Below, one piece after another: positions 23,251 to 31,152 of a stretch of 56,740 bases of DNA. Every line of letters begins with the position of its first letter. The first letter of the stretch is position 1. Where the stretch lies: IMG/VR virus record IMGVR_UViG_3300009285_001317, positions 1 to 56,740 of that record; one strand, written 5' to 3'. The notes under the pieces are model-generated. The model was not told the DNA's origin and did not search any database. It worked only from the letters and a program-made list of their open reading frames with translations. The DNA is from a virus. A program made the position numbers and the translations under genes.

Positions 23251-23275
23251 CATCTATTAGGCGAACCGTGCAAGG
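23247..23275 (+). other. half attC remnant at the right end of the array
   Basis: After the adenine methyltransferase stop, CTAAC and ATCTATTAGGCGAACC (23252-23267), then GTGCAAGG, resemble the 5' arm plus a start of the loop of attC, and no core GTTA follows before the next phage gene. Read in reverse it also looks like a 3' arm. It may be a truncated site left by the event that closed the array. Confidence 0.4.
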
Positions 23276-23284
23276 TGGTGTCCT

Positions 23285-23620
23285 ATGCAAAAATGGCGGA
23301 AGAGTAGAAAACAAAAAAAGGAATTAAGCAAGAACCGGAGAGATGCCGCTAACCGCAGATGGGCGAGGTATCACGCTAACCAACCGGAGAGACAACCGGA
23401 CAAATGGGAAGACTGGAAAGATAAGCCTCTCCGTAGAATTGTTGTAGACGATTATTTCATGGAGAGGACCCGAACAGTAGAACTCTTTAAATACCCGAAA
23501 CACAGGAATAGGTTTCAGGTTAAAGTTAACGGTAAAAGCAAGGGCGTCTACGGGTGGTCAGAGGCACTGGCTGAGTTCATTAGGAAAGCGTGTCCGAGAA
23601 TAGGAGACGTGAAGTGTTAG
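23285..23620 (+). CDS. basic phage protein
   Basis: A 111-residue, very basic protein (KWRKSRKQKKELSKNRRDAA near the start), with a small globular C-terminal part (VKVNGKSKGVYGWSEALAEF). The first non-cassette gene after the array. Probably nucleic-acid binding. Not recognised. Confidence 0.6.
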   Translation: MQKWRKSRKQKKELSKNRRDAANRRWARYHANQPERQPDKWEDWKDKPLRRIVVDDYFMERTRTVELFKYPKHRNRFQVKVNGKSKGVYGWSEALAEFIRKACPRIGDVKC

Positions 23621-23645
23621 AAATCGCAAAAGGAAAAGGAGGCGA

Positions 23646-23891
23646 ATGTTGAACCCAATAAAGTTCGACTACGGAGAGTTCACGATAAAAACGCCATGGG
23701 GAGATCATAGCGATAAGGAGATATGGGACATGGCCCACAAGGGGTATGCTCGTATCAAGGAACTTCTCAAGAAGGGGAATTACGAAATAAAGTCGTTGAC
23801 TCCAATTGTTCACTGTGGAACAATAAAACAGATTGAGCAGGAGATCGAGGTGCAAGGATGGAAGATAAAGAGAAGACTGAAAGTGGATTAA
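23646..23891 (+). CDS. unknown 81-residue protein
   Basis: ATG 23646 behind AAAGGAGG. The protein is mixed alpha-beta (MLNPIKFDYGEFTIKTPWGD and on) with a basic tail. It overlaps the next gene by 34 bases. No recognised family. Confidence 0.55.
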   Translation: MLNPIKFDYGEFTIKTPWGDHSDKEIWDMAHKGYARIKELLKKGNYEIKSLTPIVHCGTIKQIEQEIEVQGWKIKRRLKVD

Positions 23892-24088
23892 CCATAAGTG
23901 AATGGTACGTTCTCGTCCAAGAGTTATTTCTTACAGGGGAAGAGTTTTTTTACAAAGGGAAAGAGGTCCATATCGTAGAGATGAAAACATCCTACAACAG
24001 GGAAGGGATAGACGCCGACATAAAACTCTCGGATGGCGAATATATCAAACTTCGTGACATAAACGACGAGACGTTGGATTTATCATAA
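23858..24088 (+). CDS. unknown 76-residue protein
   Basis: ATG 23858 inside the end of the preceding gene. Acidic, with a beta-rich C-terminal half (KGKEVHIVEMKTSYNR, LSDGEYIKLRDIN). It is the last gene before the terminase and could be a packaging accessory protein by position, not by sequence. Confidence 0.55.
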   Translation: MEDKEKTESGLTISEWYVLVQELFLTGEEFFYKGKEVHIVEMKTSYNREGIDADIKLSDGEYIKLRDINDETLDLS

Positions 24089-24110
24089 ATAACCCTACCT
24101 ACCCGACAAC

Positions 24111-24140
24111 GGGCGGTGATTCAAAAAGGAGTCATCGCCC
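24111..24140 (+). promoter_or_regulatory. RNA hairpin over the terminase ribosome site
   Basis: A 12-bp stem (24111-24122 with 24129-24140, two G-U pairs) with loop AAAAAG. The AAGGAG ribosome site straddles the loop and 3' arm, and the ATG follows directly after the stem. It could hold back translation initiation of the terminase or act as a weak transcript end. Confidence 0.55.
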
Positions 24141-26708
24141 ATGTCATCTGAATCGGAACGAGTAGCAGAAGAGAACGCCAATGGAAAGAACAATCACTTA
24201 CCTGTAGGCCAACCCGAAGGGCATATCATCCTGGCAGACTTTCTTGAGAAGTATGGGGCAGAGGATGTCAGGTTGTCGTTAAGCACCCTGCAACACGCCT
24301 GCCGTAAACAATTCCTCCTTGCTAAGAAACAGCGACTCCCGATGCAGATAGGGAACCGTAAAACGAAGACCTTGGTGACTCGCTGGTTCATACTCGACTT
24401 ACCTCCGCAGGAACATCCCGGATGGGAGAAGTTCAATAAGTTCTCCCAGAACCGGCTGTTGAAAAAGTCTACGAAAGCAGTCCTTAAGAACTTCGATAAG
24501 ATGGCGCCAATCCTGTTAGACAACTATGACAACCGGGAGAACCAGGACCAGACGCTATTTAAACTGTCTGAACTGTCAAAGATACTCACCATCTCTCAAG
24601 AGACTATTATGTATTTGGCGATGGTCGGTATTAAGGGATACGGGCAAATTCCCATAACGAAGATTAACCCGAAGCAGGTGCAACTGAGAGCAGAGGGTGG
24701 AGACTATACCTGCCGGGACCCAAAATGGGACCAGCGCTCAACCGTGTTCTTCGAGCACAAAGATATCCGGAGGTTCCTCAGAAAGGAACTACTCACCAAG
24801 AAGTTCAACCTGGCAGAGGATAAACTGAAGCAGAACAACCTGCCTGAGATAATCGCGTCACAGGGGTATTATGTCTACGACCCCGACAAGGTACACCCGT
24901 TTACATATGAGGGCTTCTTGGCATGGGCCAAGGAGAACATAGTCTTCTACGATAAGGTGTCGCGGAAGATCATGCCCTTCAAGCCGAGTGCGAAACAGTT
25001 GGAGTTCTACCAGAAGGTGTTCCTCCAGAAGTCCCCAGGTCTATTGAAATACAAGATCCTCGGTATCTGCCGGCCCCGAGGCGATTACAAAACATTTGAT
25101 GCCGCGCTACTGGTTCTCTTCAGGTTCTTCAACCTTGAGAAAGAACTTATCTACCTTGTCACGAACTCGGTTCAGCAGACGACTCACCTGATATTTAAGG
25201 AGATAATCACCGCGATGAAATACTCGCCAACCCTATCAAAGATGTTGGATACGCCAGGACTGGATATCCAGAAGGACGGTATCTATCTTCGGTCAGGTAG
25301 AGGCGACGAGAACGTGATTAACTCTATCCAGATCATCTCAGCAGAGGGTGGCGCCAGATCGAACGCAACGTGCTTTGCATGGTCAGAGGCGTGGAAGTAC
25401 AAGGGGAACGAGGTGAACGTAGCGGAACTCGAGCAGTCTATCCGAGGCGTGGACAATGCGTGGTTCGTAGTTGAATCTACGGTTGCACCAAAGGGGCACT
25501 TCTTTCAACGGTATTACAAAATATCGCTCGACGGGGGAGACAAGGTTTTGTATTTCCAGTATTACGACGGCTCGCAGAGATGCAACCTTAAAATTAAGAA
25601 CGATCCGGACTATCTTGATTTCCTCCGGAAGCAGTGGGGGACATTATATTTCAATATGTTCTTCGGGAACCGATGGGAAGATGCAGCCATCAGTGTTTTC
25701 TCGAAGGACAGCATAATTGAGATAGGGTATCTGGGAGTACATGGAAGAGTATCGAGAGACAGGGAATTAATCGAGACCGTCTCTCAGATTGTGGACATAG
25801 GTGGCAGAGTCAATAAACTCGAAGCTGGGTACGATGTCAGGGTCCTACAGTTTGAGCAACAGCAATTAATAAAGCGGCTCAACCCTATAGAGCAATACTA
25901 CAAAGATCAGTTCCCTGCACCGAACGACATACTGATAGAACTTGGACAGATATTCAACTGTGAGTTCATCGTAGGGATAGGGCTCGACAGAGCGAAACAT
26001 TCAGAGTCGCGGTCTATGAAACAGACCCCAGACAGAACCGTACAGGCGACAGTGGCTCGTGGCATCCTGGACCCTGCGATATGGGGAACCGACAGGATCT
26101 TCTTTCTGCTAAACCTGATCATCAATACAGAACTTTCGTTTCAGACAATACTGAAGCAGCTTGAGCACGACTGCAATATGTACGCAGGAGGGTTTGCGTA
26201 TATCGACCTTGAGGACTATAACGCCATCGACTTAAACAACGAACTGAGAATTCTATTTGGGGAGGAGTCATCATGGATAGCTCCCATCTCATTCAAACAT
26301 CAGGAGACGATATTCACTGAGCTCGATCTGGCATTACAGAATGGCTATTTCAAAGCGCCCCACTTGAACATCTGGACAGATAAAGAGGATGGGGTAATCT
26401 ACAGCCCCCCTGAAAAGGGGTTCGAGGATATACTCAGGTCGGAACTCAGCGCGTTCGAGGCACATGCTGGGACCAACAAGGAAGGTAAGGGCCGGCAAGG
26501 ATACTACGGGTCCTGCTACAAGAAACAGACTGGGAGAACAGCGCTTGGGGAGGCCAAGGATGATACGGTGTACGCCATTGCCCATGCGATACATGCCTCA
26601 ATCCGGGGGGACATTCCTGCAGTATTGATGCACACGAAGTTTCCAGAGACAATGATCAATAAGGACGTGATTGCCGATTACGGGAGTTACGGATTGAAAA
26701 CATTTTAA
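24141..26708 (+). CDS. terL: terminase large subunit, extended N-terminus
   Basis: An 855-residue protein, much longer than the usual 450-600. Residues about 1-290 are an added domain with an HTH-like LFKLSELSKILTISQETIMY (about 140-160). Then comes the ATPase, with a degenerate P-loop RPRGDYKT near 311-318. The RNase H-like nuclease has GIGLDRA near 612-618 and a late acidic AKDDTVYAIAHA near 805. It packages DNA into the procapsid. The N-terminal domain may do the work of a small terminase, for which no separate gene is obvious. Confidence 0.85.
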   Translation: MSSESERVAEENANGKNNHLPVGQPEGHIILADFLEKYGAEDVRLSLSTLQHACRKQFLLAKKQRLPMQIGNRKTKTLVTRWFILDLPPQEHPGWEKFNKFSQNRLLKKSTKAVLKNFDKMAPILLDNYDNRENQDQTLFKLSELSKILTISQETIMYLAMVGIKGYGQIPITKINPKQVQLRAEGGDYTCRDPKWDQRSTVFFEHKDIRRFLRKELLTKKFNLAEDKLKQNNLPEIIASQGYYVYDPDKVHPFTYEGFLAWAKENIVFYDKVSRKIMPFKPSAKQLEFYQKVFLQKSPGLLKYKILGICRPRGDYKTFDAALLVLFRFFNLEKELIYLVTNSVQQTTHLIFKEIITAMKYSPTLSKMLDTPGLDIQKDGIYLRSGRGDENVINSIQIISAEGGARSNATCFAWSEAWKYKGNEVNVAELEQSIRGVDNAWFVVESTVAPKGHFFQRYYKISLDGGDKVLYFQYYDGSQRCNLKIKNDPDYLDFLRKQWGTLYFNMFFGNRWEDAAISVFSKDSIIEIGYLGVHGRVSRDRELIETVSQIVDIGGRVNKLEAGYDVRVLQFEQQQLIKRLNPIEQYYKDQFPAPNDILIELGQIFNCEFIVGIGLDRAKHSESRSMKQTPDRTVQATVARGILDPAIWGTDRIFFLLNLIINTELSFQTILKQLEHDCNMYAGGFAYIDLEDYNAIDLNNELRILFGEESSWIAPISFKHQETIFTELDLALQNGYFKAPHLNIWTDKEDGVIYSPPEKGFEDILRSELSAFEAHAGTNKEGKGRQGYYGSCYKKQTGRTALGEAKDDTVYAIAHAIHASIRGDIPAVLMHTKFPETMINKDVIADYGSYGLKTF

Positions 26709-26720
26709 AGGGGGAGAGAT

Positions 26721-26987
26721 ATGAAAATTAGACCGGAAGGATGGAATGACCGCCCACGAACAATCGAGGAGATCAGGGATAGATTACTCGAGTATGCAGA
26801 ACATGACTCATTAACGCACAGCGTATATATGGCATGTATGCAGAACCATGCAATAGGGATGCACGAGTTTTATGTACGACTCGCATTTGCGGCTCTGGTA
26901 GCGAAAGAATACATGACGGAAGATTTCATAAAATGCAAGGAGAATTGCACAAGACCTTACGTGGTGGAGGCCAATGCAAAATCCTAA
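26721..26987 (+). CDS. unknown small protein after terminase
   Basis: An 88-residue helical protein, ATG 26721 behind GGGGGAGAG. Mostly alpha-helical with two His/Met-rich segments (YMACMQNHAIGMHEFYVRLA). It overlaps the HNH gene. Not recognised. Confidence 0.6.
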   Translation: MKIRPEGWNDRPRTIEEIRDRLLEYAEHDSLTHSVYMACMQNHAIGMHEFYVRLAFAALVAKEYMTEDFIKCKENCTRPYVVEANAKS

Positions 26988-27348
26988 ACCTCAGACATTC
27001 CGGTCCGAGAAGTACCTGGCCTTCATCAGGACATTGCCATGCGTACACGGTTGCAATCAACCTTCAGAGGCCAGCCACATAAACGAACCAGGTCGCGGCA
27101 TGGGAACAAAAGACACAGATCTCCACGCAATTCCGCATTGCAGTTTCCATCATAACGAATGGCACCGGGGGACCGAGACCTACAAGAAGAAGTATCCACA
27201 GATCAACATTGCCAAAATACAAGTTCGATGTCTCCTCCAATACATCTGGCAGGAATACAGCAACATAGACGATCCAGACATGCTATTACGTTTAATCATG
27301 GAACATTTTATCGAGGCCAAGAAATGCTCTTCGGGACAGGAATCTTAA
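26974..27348 (+). CDS. HNH/Ref-like putative nuclease
   Basis: A 124-residue protein. LPCVHGCNQPSEASHIN, GRGMGTKDTDLHAIPHCSFHH and NEWHRGTETYKKKY follow the Cys/His arrangement of small phage HNH nucleases of the Ref/DUF968 sort found near terminase and recombination genes. HNH proteins next to TerL often help cos cleavage. Catalytic His is probably in the HH pair. ATG 26974 is inside the preceding gene. Confidence 0.65.
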   Translation: MQNPKPQTFRSEKYLAFIRTLPCVHGCNQPSEASHINEPGRGMGTKDTDLHAIPHCSFHHNEWHRGTETYKKKYPQINIAKIQVRCLLQYIWQEYSNIDDPDMLLRLIMEHFIEAKKCSSGQES

Positions 27349-27352
27349 ACAA

Positions 27353-27481
27353 GTGGGATGCGGCTACACGTTGCACTGGACTTATGGCGATAATTGGCAG
27401 TGCCCACGTTGTAGCAGAAAATATAGAGAACATCAATTCAACCGTAAAAAGAAATGGGGGAGGAAATATGGAAAAAGATGA
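27353..27481 (+). CDS. small zinc-ribbon protein
   Basis: A 42-residue frame starting GTG 27353. CGYTLHWTYGDNWQCPRC and SRKYREH form a four-cysteine zinc ribbon with a strongly basic C-terminus (FNRKKKWGRKYGKR). It overlaps the next gene by 14 bases. It is short, and its start has only a weak ribosome site, but the motif looks like real protein. Confidence 0.45.
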   Translation: MGCGYTLHWTYGDNWQCPRCSRKYREHQFNRKKKWGRKYGKR

Positions 27482-27872
27482 ACTGGAGAAATCGCTGGGT
27501 CGGGAAGTTATTGAGTTGAAACTTGATTTACAGGGGTTTTCATTGGAGGATCTCAAGAGGTGTTTATTTTTTGTGAAGTTCAACGATAACCCTGCTGGCA
27601 AGCTGGCATGGCATGTATGGGCAAAGATGACGCCTGAACAAAAAGAATCAACCAGGCTCACATCTCCAGTAAAAACTGGGGCAACCATATTCCTGATGCC
27701 CGGCATGTCATTCGCAGTCTTATTGCCGAACGGGGAAGTGAGGGACTTCGGGGAACCACCAGCAGAAATCACCAATTACACCTGTAACATTGACGCCCTT
27801 AATACTGAGAGTTTTAAGGAAGCACTATTGAACAATGAGGCATTCCGAAAACTCGTAAAGGAGACCATATGA
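27468..27872 (+). CDS. protein sharing a segment with the portal protein
   Basis: A 134-residue protein, ATG 27468 behind GGGGGAGG. Residues about 40-90 (NDNPAGKLAWHVWAKMTPEQ, ...KTGATIFLMPGM) resemble the portal segment around residues 300-345 (TDTPAGKLAWHLWSKMTTAQ, ...PGSKVFLLPGM), including a 24-base identical DNA stretch. A small acidic helical domain follows. Probably a portal-related accessory or a gene built from a portal fragment. Role unknown. Confidence 0.6.
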   Translation: MEKDELEKSLGREVIELKLDLQGFSLEDLKRCLFFVKFNDNPAGKLAWHVWAKMTPEQKESTRLTSPVKTGATIFLMPGMSFAVLLPNGEVRDFGEPPAEITNYTCNIDALNTESFKEALLNNEAFRKLVKETI

Positions 27873-28123
27873 TCATCGCGGTCAGGGCCATAGTTTGTAG
27901 TGACAAAGTTAATGATACTGGCTTCATCTACGAACTGAAAGCCAAAGCCTTTATGAGGGGACGATGGGAGGATGCGAAGGTATACGTAAATGAGATCCTT
28001 AATGCCGACAACCTTGTAGGTCTCGATGTCAAAATGATGAAGATGGAGGAGTTCAATAGGAGCATCAATATCGGCATCGAAGATGAAATCAAAAAGGAGG
28101 TCAACTTTGAGACAAAGATTTAA
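27869..28123 (+). CDS. unknown 84-residue protein
   Basis: ATGA-coupled to the portal-like gene. Mixed alpha-beta, acidic C-terminus (MIIAVRAIVCSDKVNDTGFI and on). Its 3' end overlaps the next gene by about 17 bases and contains that gene's AAGGAGG site. Not recognised. Confidence 0.6.
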   Translation: MIIAVRAIVCSDKVNDTGFIYELKAKAFMRGRWEDAKVYVNEILNADNLVGLDVKMMKMEEFNRSINIGIEDEIKKEVNFETKI

Positions 28124-28631
28124 GAACCTGGGGCATTTAATGAGCGAGTACCAGCGTATCAAGTTTGACGTGGCAACCTGTCCAACGATACTGCCGAAGA
28201 AGGAGATCTTCAGCGGGACCCCGAATGCGGCAAGGGCGTTATCAACCAAGGAGGATAAGCTGACCTTTATCGGGGATGTGGAGAAGTTTGTTAAGTATTA
28301 CACAAATAATGAGCAGGGCAACGCATATTGTCCGATGCCGGCGATATGCGTCCGTGAGGTCTTCCTGTTCTGCCTGGCTGAACACGTCTGGCTCTCAGAA
28401 GTGTTCCCAAACCTCAAGTACGATGCAACCGATATGCCCAGCGTGAAGAAGGTGTATATGAGCTTCGGGCAACTTGCAAAAAGATTCCGGATGATATCTG
28501 AGAGACAGAAAAACCATGGCATGAGGATACCGAAAAGGCTGATGCACGGCTCGAACTTATTTGGTATCTGTAAAGATATCCGAGAGAAGGCAGAGGGGTA
28601 CTTTATCTCCAAAAAAATGATAATAGATTAA
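28107..28631 (+). CDS. unknown head-region protein
   Basis: A 174-residue protein. TTG 28107 stands six bases after AAGGAGG, which is better than ATG 28083. The body has several cysteines and short hydrophobic stretches (CPMPAICVREVFLFCLAEHV) and a basic, helical C-terminus. It sits between terminase and portal, where an unusual small terminase or connector protein could lie. I have no motif to support that. Confidence 0.55.
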   Translation: MRQRFKNLGHLMSEYQRIKFDVATCPTILPKKEIFSGTPNAARALSTKEDKLTFIGDVEKFVKYYTNNEQGNAYCPMPAICVREVFLFCLAEHVWLSEVFPNLKYDATDMPSVKKVYMSFGQLAKRFRMISERQKNHGMRIPKRLMHGSNLFGICKDIREKAEGYFISKKMIID

Positions 28632-28688
28632 AGTTTTTTTTCGCCGTTGATTCTATAAAACCGATTTTCCTATATTTTTCATGACTCA

Positions 28689-28718
28689 TTGACAGAAAGA
28701 TTACGTTTCGTTTATCTA
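28689..28718 (+). promoter_or_regulatory. possible late promoter
   Basis: TTGACA (28689-28694) and TATCTA (28713-28718), 18 bases apart, in the 168-base gap before the portal gene. The -35 is perfect, the -10 only partial. This is where transcription of the morphogenesis genes could start or be reinforced. Confidence 0.45.
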
Positions 28719-28748
28719 TAGGTACATCGTCAGACTTTTCTACAGGCC

Positions 28749-28786
28749 AAGGCCATTGATGGGAAACCGTCAGTGGCCTTTATCAT
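28749..28786 (+). terminator. terminator-like hairpin before portal
   Basis: An 11-bp stem (28749-28759 with 28770-28780, one G-U) with a 10-base loop, followed by the T-rich TTATCATTT. It stands about 20 bases before the portal start and downstream of the possible promoter, so it may act as an attenuator. Confidence 0.5.
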
Positions 28787-28799
28787 TTCAAGGGGGATA

Positions 28800-30497
28800 A
28801 TGGATAAGGTTCCAGCAGACTTAAAAGAGATTTTCACTCCCGCGCAGTGGAAGAAACTGCAACCCGAAGACAAGATGATCGTTGCTTCTGGGGCATGGCA
28901 GGACTCCTCGAATTTCGGGACCAACGCTACTGCAATCGACACCACGATTGACCTGTTCCCCTATCCCAAGACCGGCTGGAAGGCGACTCACAAAAATTGG
29001 AGAACGCTTCAGAATAAGGGCTGGCAGATTTATAATGGGTTCGGTCCCTTACGAGCAGCCATCGAATCGAAGGCCGACTATGTTGCGAAGGGTCTTCAGA
29101 TAAACGCAACCCGGCACTACGAGCTCGATGCTTTCCTCCAGGACATCTGGTACTCCCCCCAGAACGAGATGTATAACCGCTTCACGTCTTGGATGATCAG
29201 GATGTTCGCTGAGGTTGAAGTATTTGTCCTTCTGGTTTTTGACGATGAAGGCAATGTCACTATTCGGAACCTTGAACCCCAGAATATCGGTAAAAGCACA
29301 ACCGATACTGGGCTTTTATCTGACCCCGACGACGTAAACACAACCCTCTTTTATCTGCACAAATCGAAAGACGGTGACGAGTTAATCCCGGACGCCAGGT
29401 TTATCCTTGAACCCGAGTATATGACCGAACGGGCTAAGGCACTCAAAGGGGACCTTGACCAATCCCTGATAAAGAAATTCACGAAGAGCCCGAAGCATAG
29501 GGCTATCGGCGGATACCGGCGCTTCGTCCTGCATTGGAGAAACCTGACTGGAGAGATGAATATCCCCAGAGGGACCTCTTCAATCTCTGCGATTATCGAG
29601 TGGGTCAACCTGCTTATCATGGCGATCAAATGGGAGCTCGATTATAAAAAAGCTCTTTGCGCGTATACGATCCTCATCAAGTTTACCGATACTCCTGCTG
29701 GCAAGCTGGCATGGCATCTGTGGTCGAAGATGACGACTGCACAGAAAGACGCGACCAACCTTACGAAACCCCTCACCCCAGGATCGAAAGTCTTCCTGTT
29801 GCCCGGCATGGATGTGAAGATAGAGAGTCCAACCCTTCCGAAGATGTCCGGCTCAAACGACGACCTCGTGTTTCTGAGTGGTGCTGGAGCCCGGACACCA
29901 CAGGATCTCTGGCAGGGACAGTCTGCCGGGGCAACGAACGCGTCACTGAAAGCATCCCGGCATCCACTCATGATGGAGATCGAGGCCCTTCAAGAGAAGG
30001 CTGAGAGCTTCTTGCGATATAAGCTCCTTCGATCTTGCATAACCGCCAAAATTAAGATGGGAGGTCAGTTTACCCCTTTTGCATGGATGACTGACGGGAA
30101 GGGCGGAGAAACTTTGACGCTCGACCCCGAATACGAGAAGCCGTGGGTGGAGGTAGTTTTAAAGGGCAAGGCAACTGTCTCCACGAAGAAATGCGAGCCT
30201 GTAGACCCCAAGATCATCAGCTTTAAATTCCCGGTTATAAAACTTGACGCAGACGCAAATATGGGAACCCTCTTCTTCGGCTCAAAGAATTCCGGTATGC
30301 ACGGAGGAGGGATATCAAGAAAGACACTTATGGAAAAGGCGGGGGTCCACGGGTTCGACCAGGAGATACGAGAGCATTACATAGAGAAAGAAGAATACGG
30401 TGATGTCACGCCAGCCCCAGACCAAGGACAGGCTCAGGGCGATAACAAAGACAACCCTCAGAAAGAAAAGGGAGGTGAAGGTGGGGCCAAAGAGTGA
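28800..30497 (+). CDS. portal protein
   Basis: A 565-residue protein after AAGGGGG, placed directly after the terminase region and before the lysis and protease genes. PLRAAIESKADYVAKGLQI, YDPEY-like LEPEYMTERAKALKG and WVNLLIMAIKWELDYKKALC fit a phage portal clip/stem/wing layout. The C-terminal 40 residues are a Gln/Asp/Lys-rich tail. It forms the dodecameric vertex through which DNA enters. A segment is shared with the gene at 27468. Confidence 0.7.
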   Translation: MDKVPADLKEIFTPAQWKKLQPEDKMIVASGAWQDSSNFGTNATAIDTTIDLFPYPKTGWKATHKNWRTLQNKGWQIYNGFGPLRAAIESKADYVAKGLQINATRHYELDAFLQDIWYSPQNEMYNRFTSWMIRMFAEVEVFVLLVFDDEGNVTIRNLEPQNIGKSTTDTGLLSDPDDVNTTLFYLHKSKDGDELIPDARFILEPEYMTERAKALKGDLDQSLIKKFTKSPKHRAIGGYRRFVLHWRNLTGEMNIPRGTSSISAIIEWVNLLIMAIKWELDYKKALCAYTILIKFTDTPAGKLAWHLWSKMTTAQKDATNLTKPLTPGSKVFLLPGMDVKIESPTLPKMSGSNDDLVFLSGAGARTPQDLWQGQSAGATNASLKASRHPLMMEIEALQEKAESFLRYKLLRSCITAKIKMGGQFTPFAWMTDGKGGETLTLDPEYEKPWVEVVLKGKATVSTKKCEPVDPKIISFKFPVIKLDADANMGTLFFGSKNSGMHGGGISRKTLMEKAGVHGFDQEIREHYIEKEEYGDVTPAPDQGQAQGDNKDNPQKEKGGEGGAKE

Positions 30498-30816
30498 GGA
30501 AAAAGAATGTGCAATGCTCGAGGGAGGCATGTGCGGAGTCGTTAAGCCTGGGGGGGTCGTGGACACTATGAAAGATGACCTTCACGAGAAAATTAATAAG
30601 CGCCCGACGTTTACGACGTTTTGGGTTATTATGGTTGCGGTAGCCACGATATTCGGGGCAGCTTTTGGCTACACCCGGAGTGACGTGGAGAAGTTAAGAG
30701 AGAAGCACGACGCTCTCATTGCGAAACAGGAAGACTTTGCTACAAAGGAAGATATCAGGCAGTTACGTGAAGACTTCAAGGAACTATCGAGAGAAGTTAT
30801 CCGTGCAGTGAGGTAA
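30481..30816 (+). CDS. single-span membrane protein with coiled coil
   Basis: A 112-residue protein, GTG 30481 behind AAGGGAGG (a later ATG at 30514 is possible). FWVIMVAVATIFGAAFGYT (about residues 49-67) is one transmembrane helix. A charged coiled coil (EKLREKHDALIAKQEDFATK) follows and would be outside or inside the membrane. Position before the amidase and holin suggests a lysis accessory. Not recognised. Confidence 0.6.
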   Translation: MGPKSEEKECAMLEGGMCGVVKPGGVVDTMKDDLHEKINKRPTFTTFWVIMVAVATIFGAAFGYTRSDVEKLREKHDALIAKQEDFATKEDIRQLREDFKELSREVIRAVR

Positions 30817-30845
30817 CTTCTTTAAAAATGATCGGGGTGACTGAG

Positions 30846-31151
30846 ATGGTTAAGGGTTACGTCGAAGTGAAGCAGTGCAATATTTGCCACAAGGAATATA
30901 CTTCGGCCCATGTAGAAGCTGCTCCCGGCGTGATTATTTATGTATGTCAAACCTGCCTCGATAAAACGAAGGACAATTTTATTTGGCTATGTATGAACTG
31001 CGGGATGGTACATATTCGAGACAAACGGATGACGGTTGCGAGGGCGACAGACCCCAATATCCGCTGGGCGTATGAAAAAGTTCTTGATATGAAAATTATT
31101 CAGGGACTCAATAACTGTATAAATTGCAGTGATGTGGGAGCGTGGAATTAA
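30846..31151 (+). CDS. zinc-binding protein
   Basis: A 101-residue protein with repeated CxxC pairs: CNIC, CQTC, CMNC and CINC. They could form two zinc ribbons. ATG 30846 has GGGGTG six bases upstream and is favoured over ATG 30828. It lies inside the lysis module but nothing links it to lysis. Not recognised. Confidence 0.6.
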   Translation: MVKGYVEVKQCNICHKEYTSAHVEAAPGVIIYVCQTCLDKTKDNFIWLCMNCGMVHIRDKRMTVARATDPNIRWAYEKVLDMKIIQGLNNCINCSDVGAWN

Positions 31152-31152
31152 C

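Larger units (their letters stand above)
18277..23275 (+). mobile_element. integron-type gene-cassette array (no integrase seen)
   Basis: Eight sites with attC architecture, all in the same orientation, separate seven or eight short gene units that lie between the dnaB end and the next phage gene at 23285. The left boundary candidate is a core-like GTTATAT at 18277-18283; the right end is a half attC at 23247. Genes in the array often have their stop inside the site (TAAC) and their start just after it (GTTA). No integrase gene or attI site is visible in the window. Inference: a phage-borne cassette array. Confidence 0.75.

Noticed and set aside
18277-23275. An integron integrase or attI site
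   Set aside because: No tyrosine recombinase motif is visible in any frame here, and the first site looks like attC rather than attI.
30811-30820. A third copy of the AAGTTA/TAACTT operator
   Set aside because: Half-sites near here are 14 bases apart instead of 6 and lie in coding DNA.
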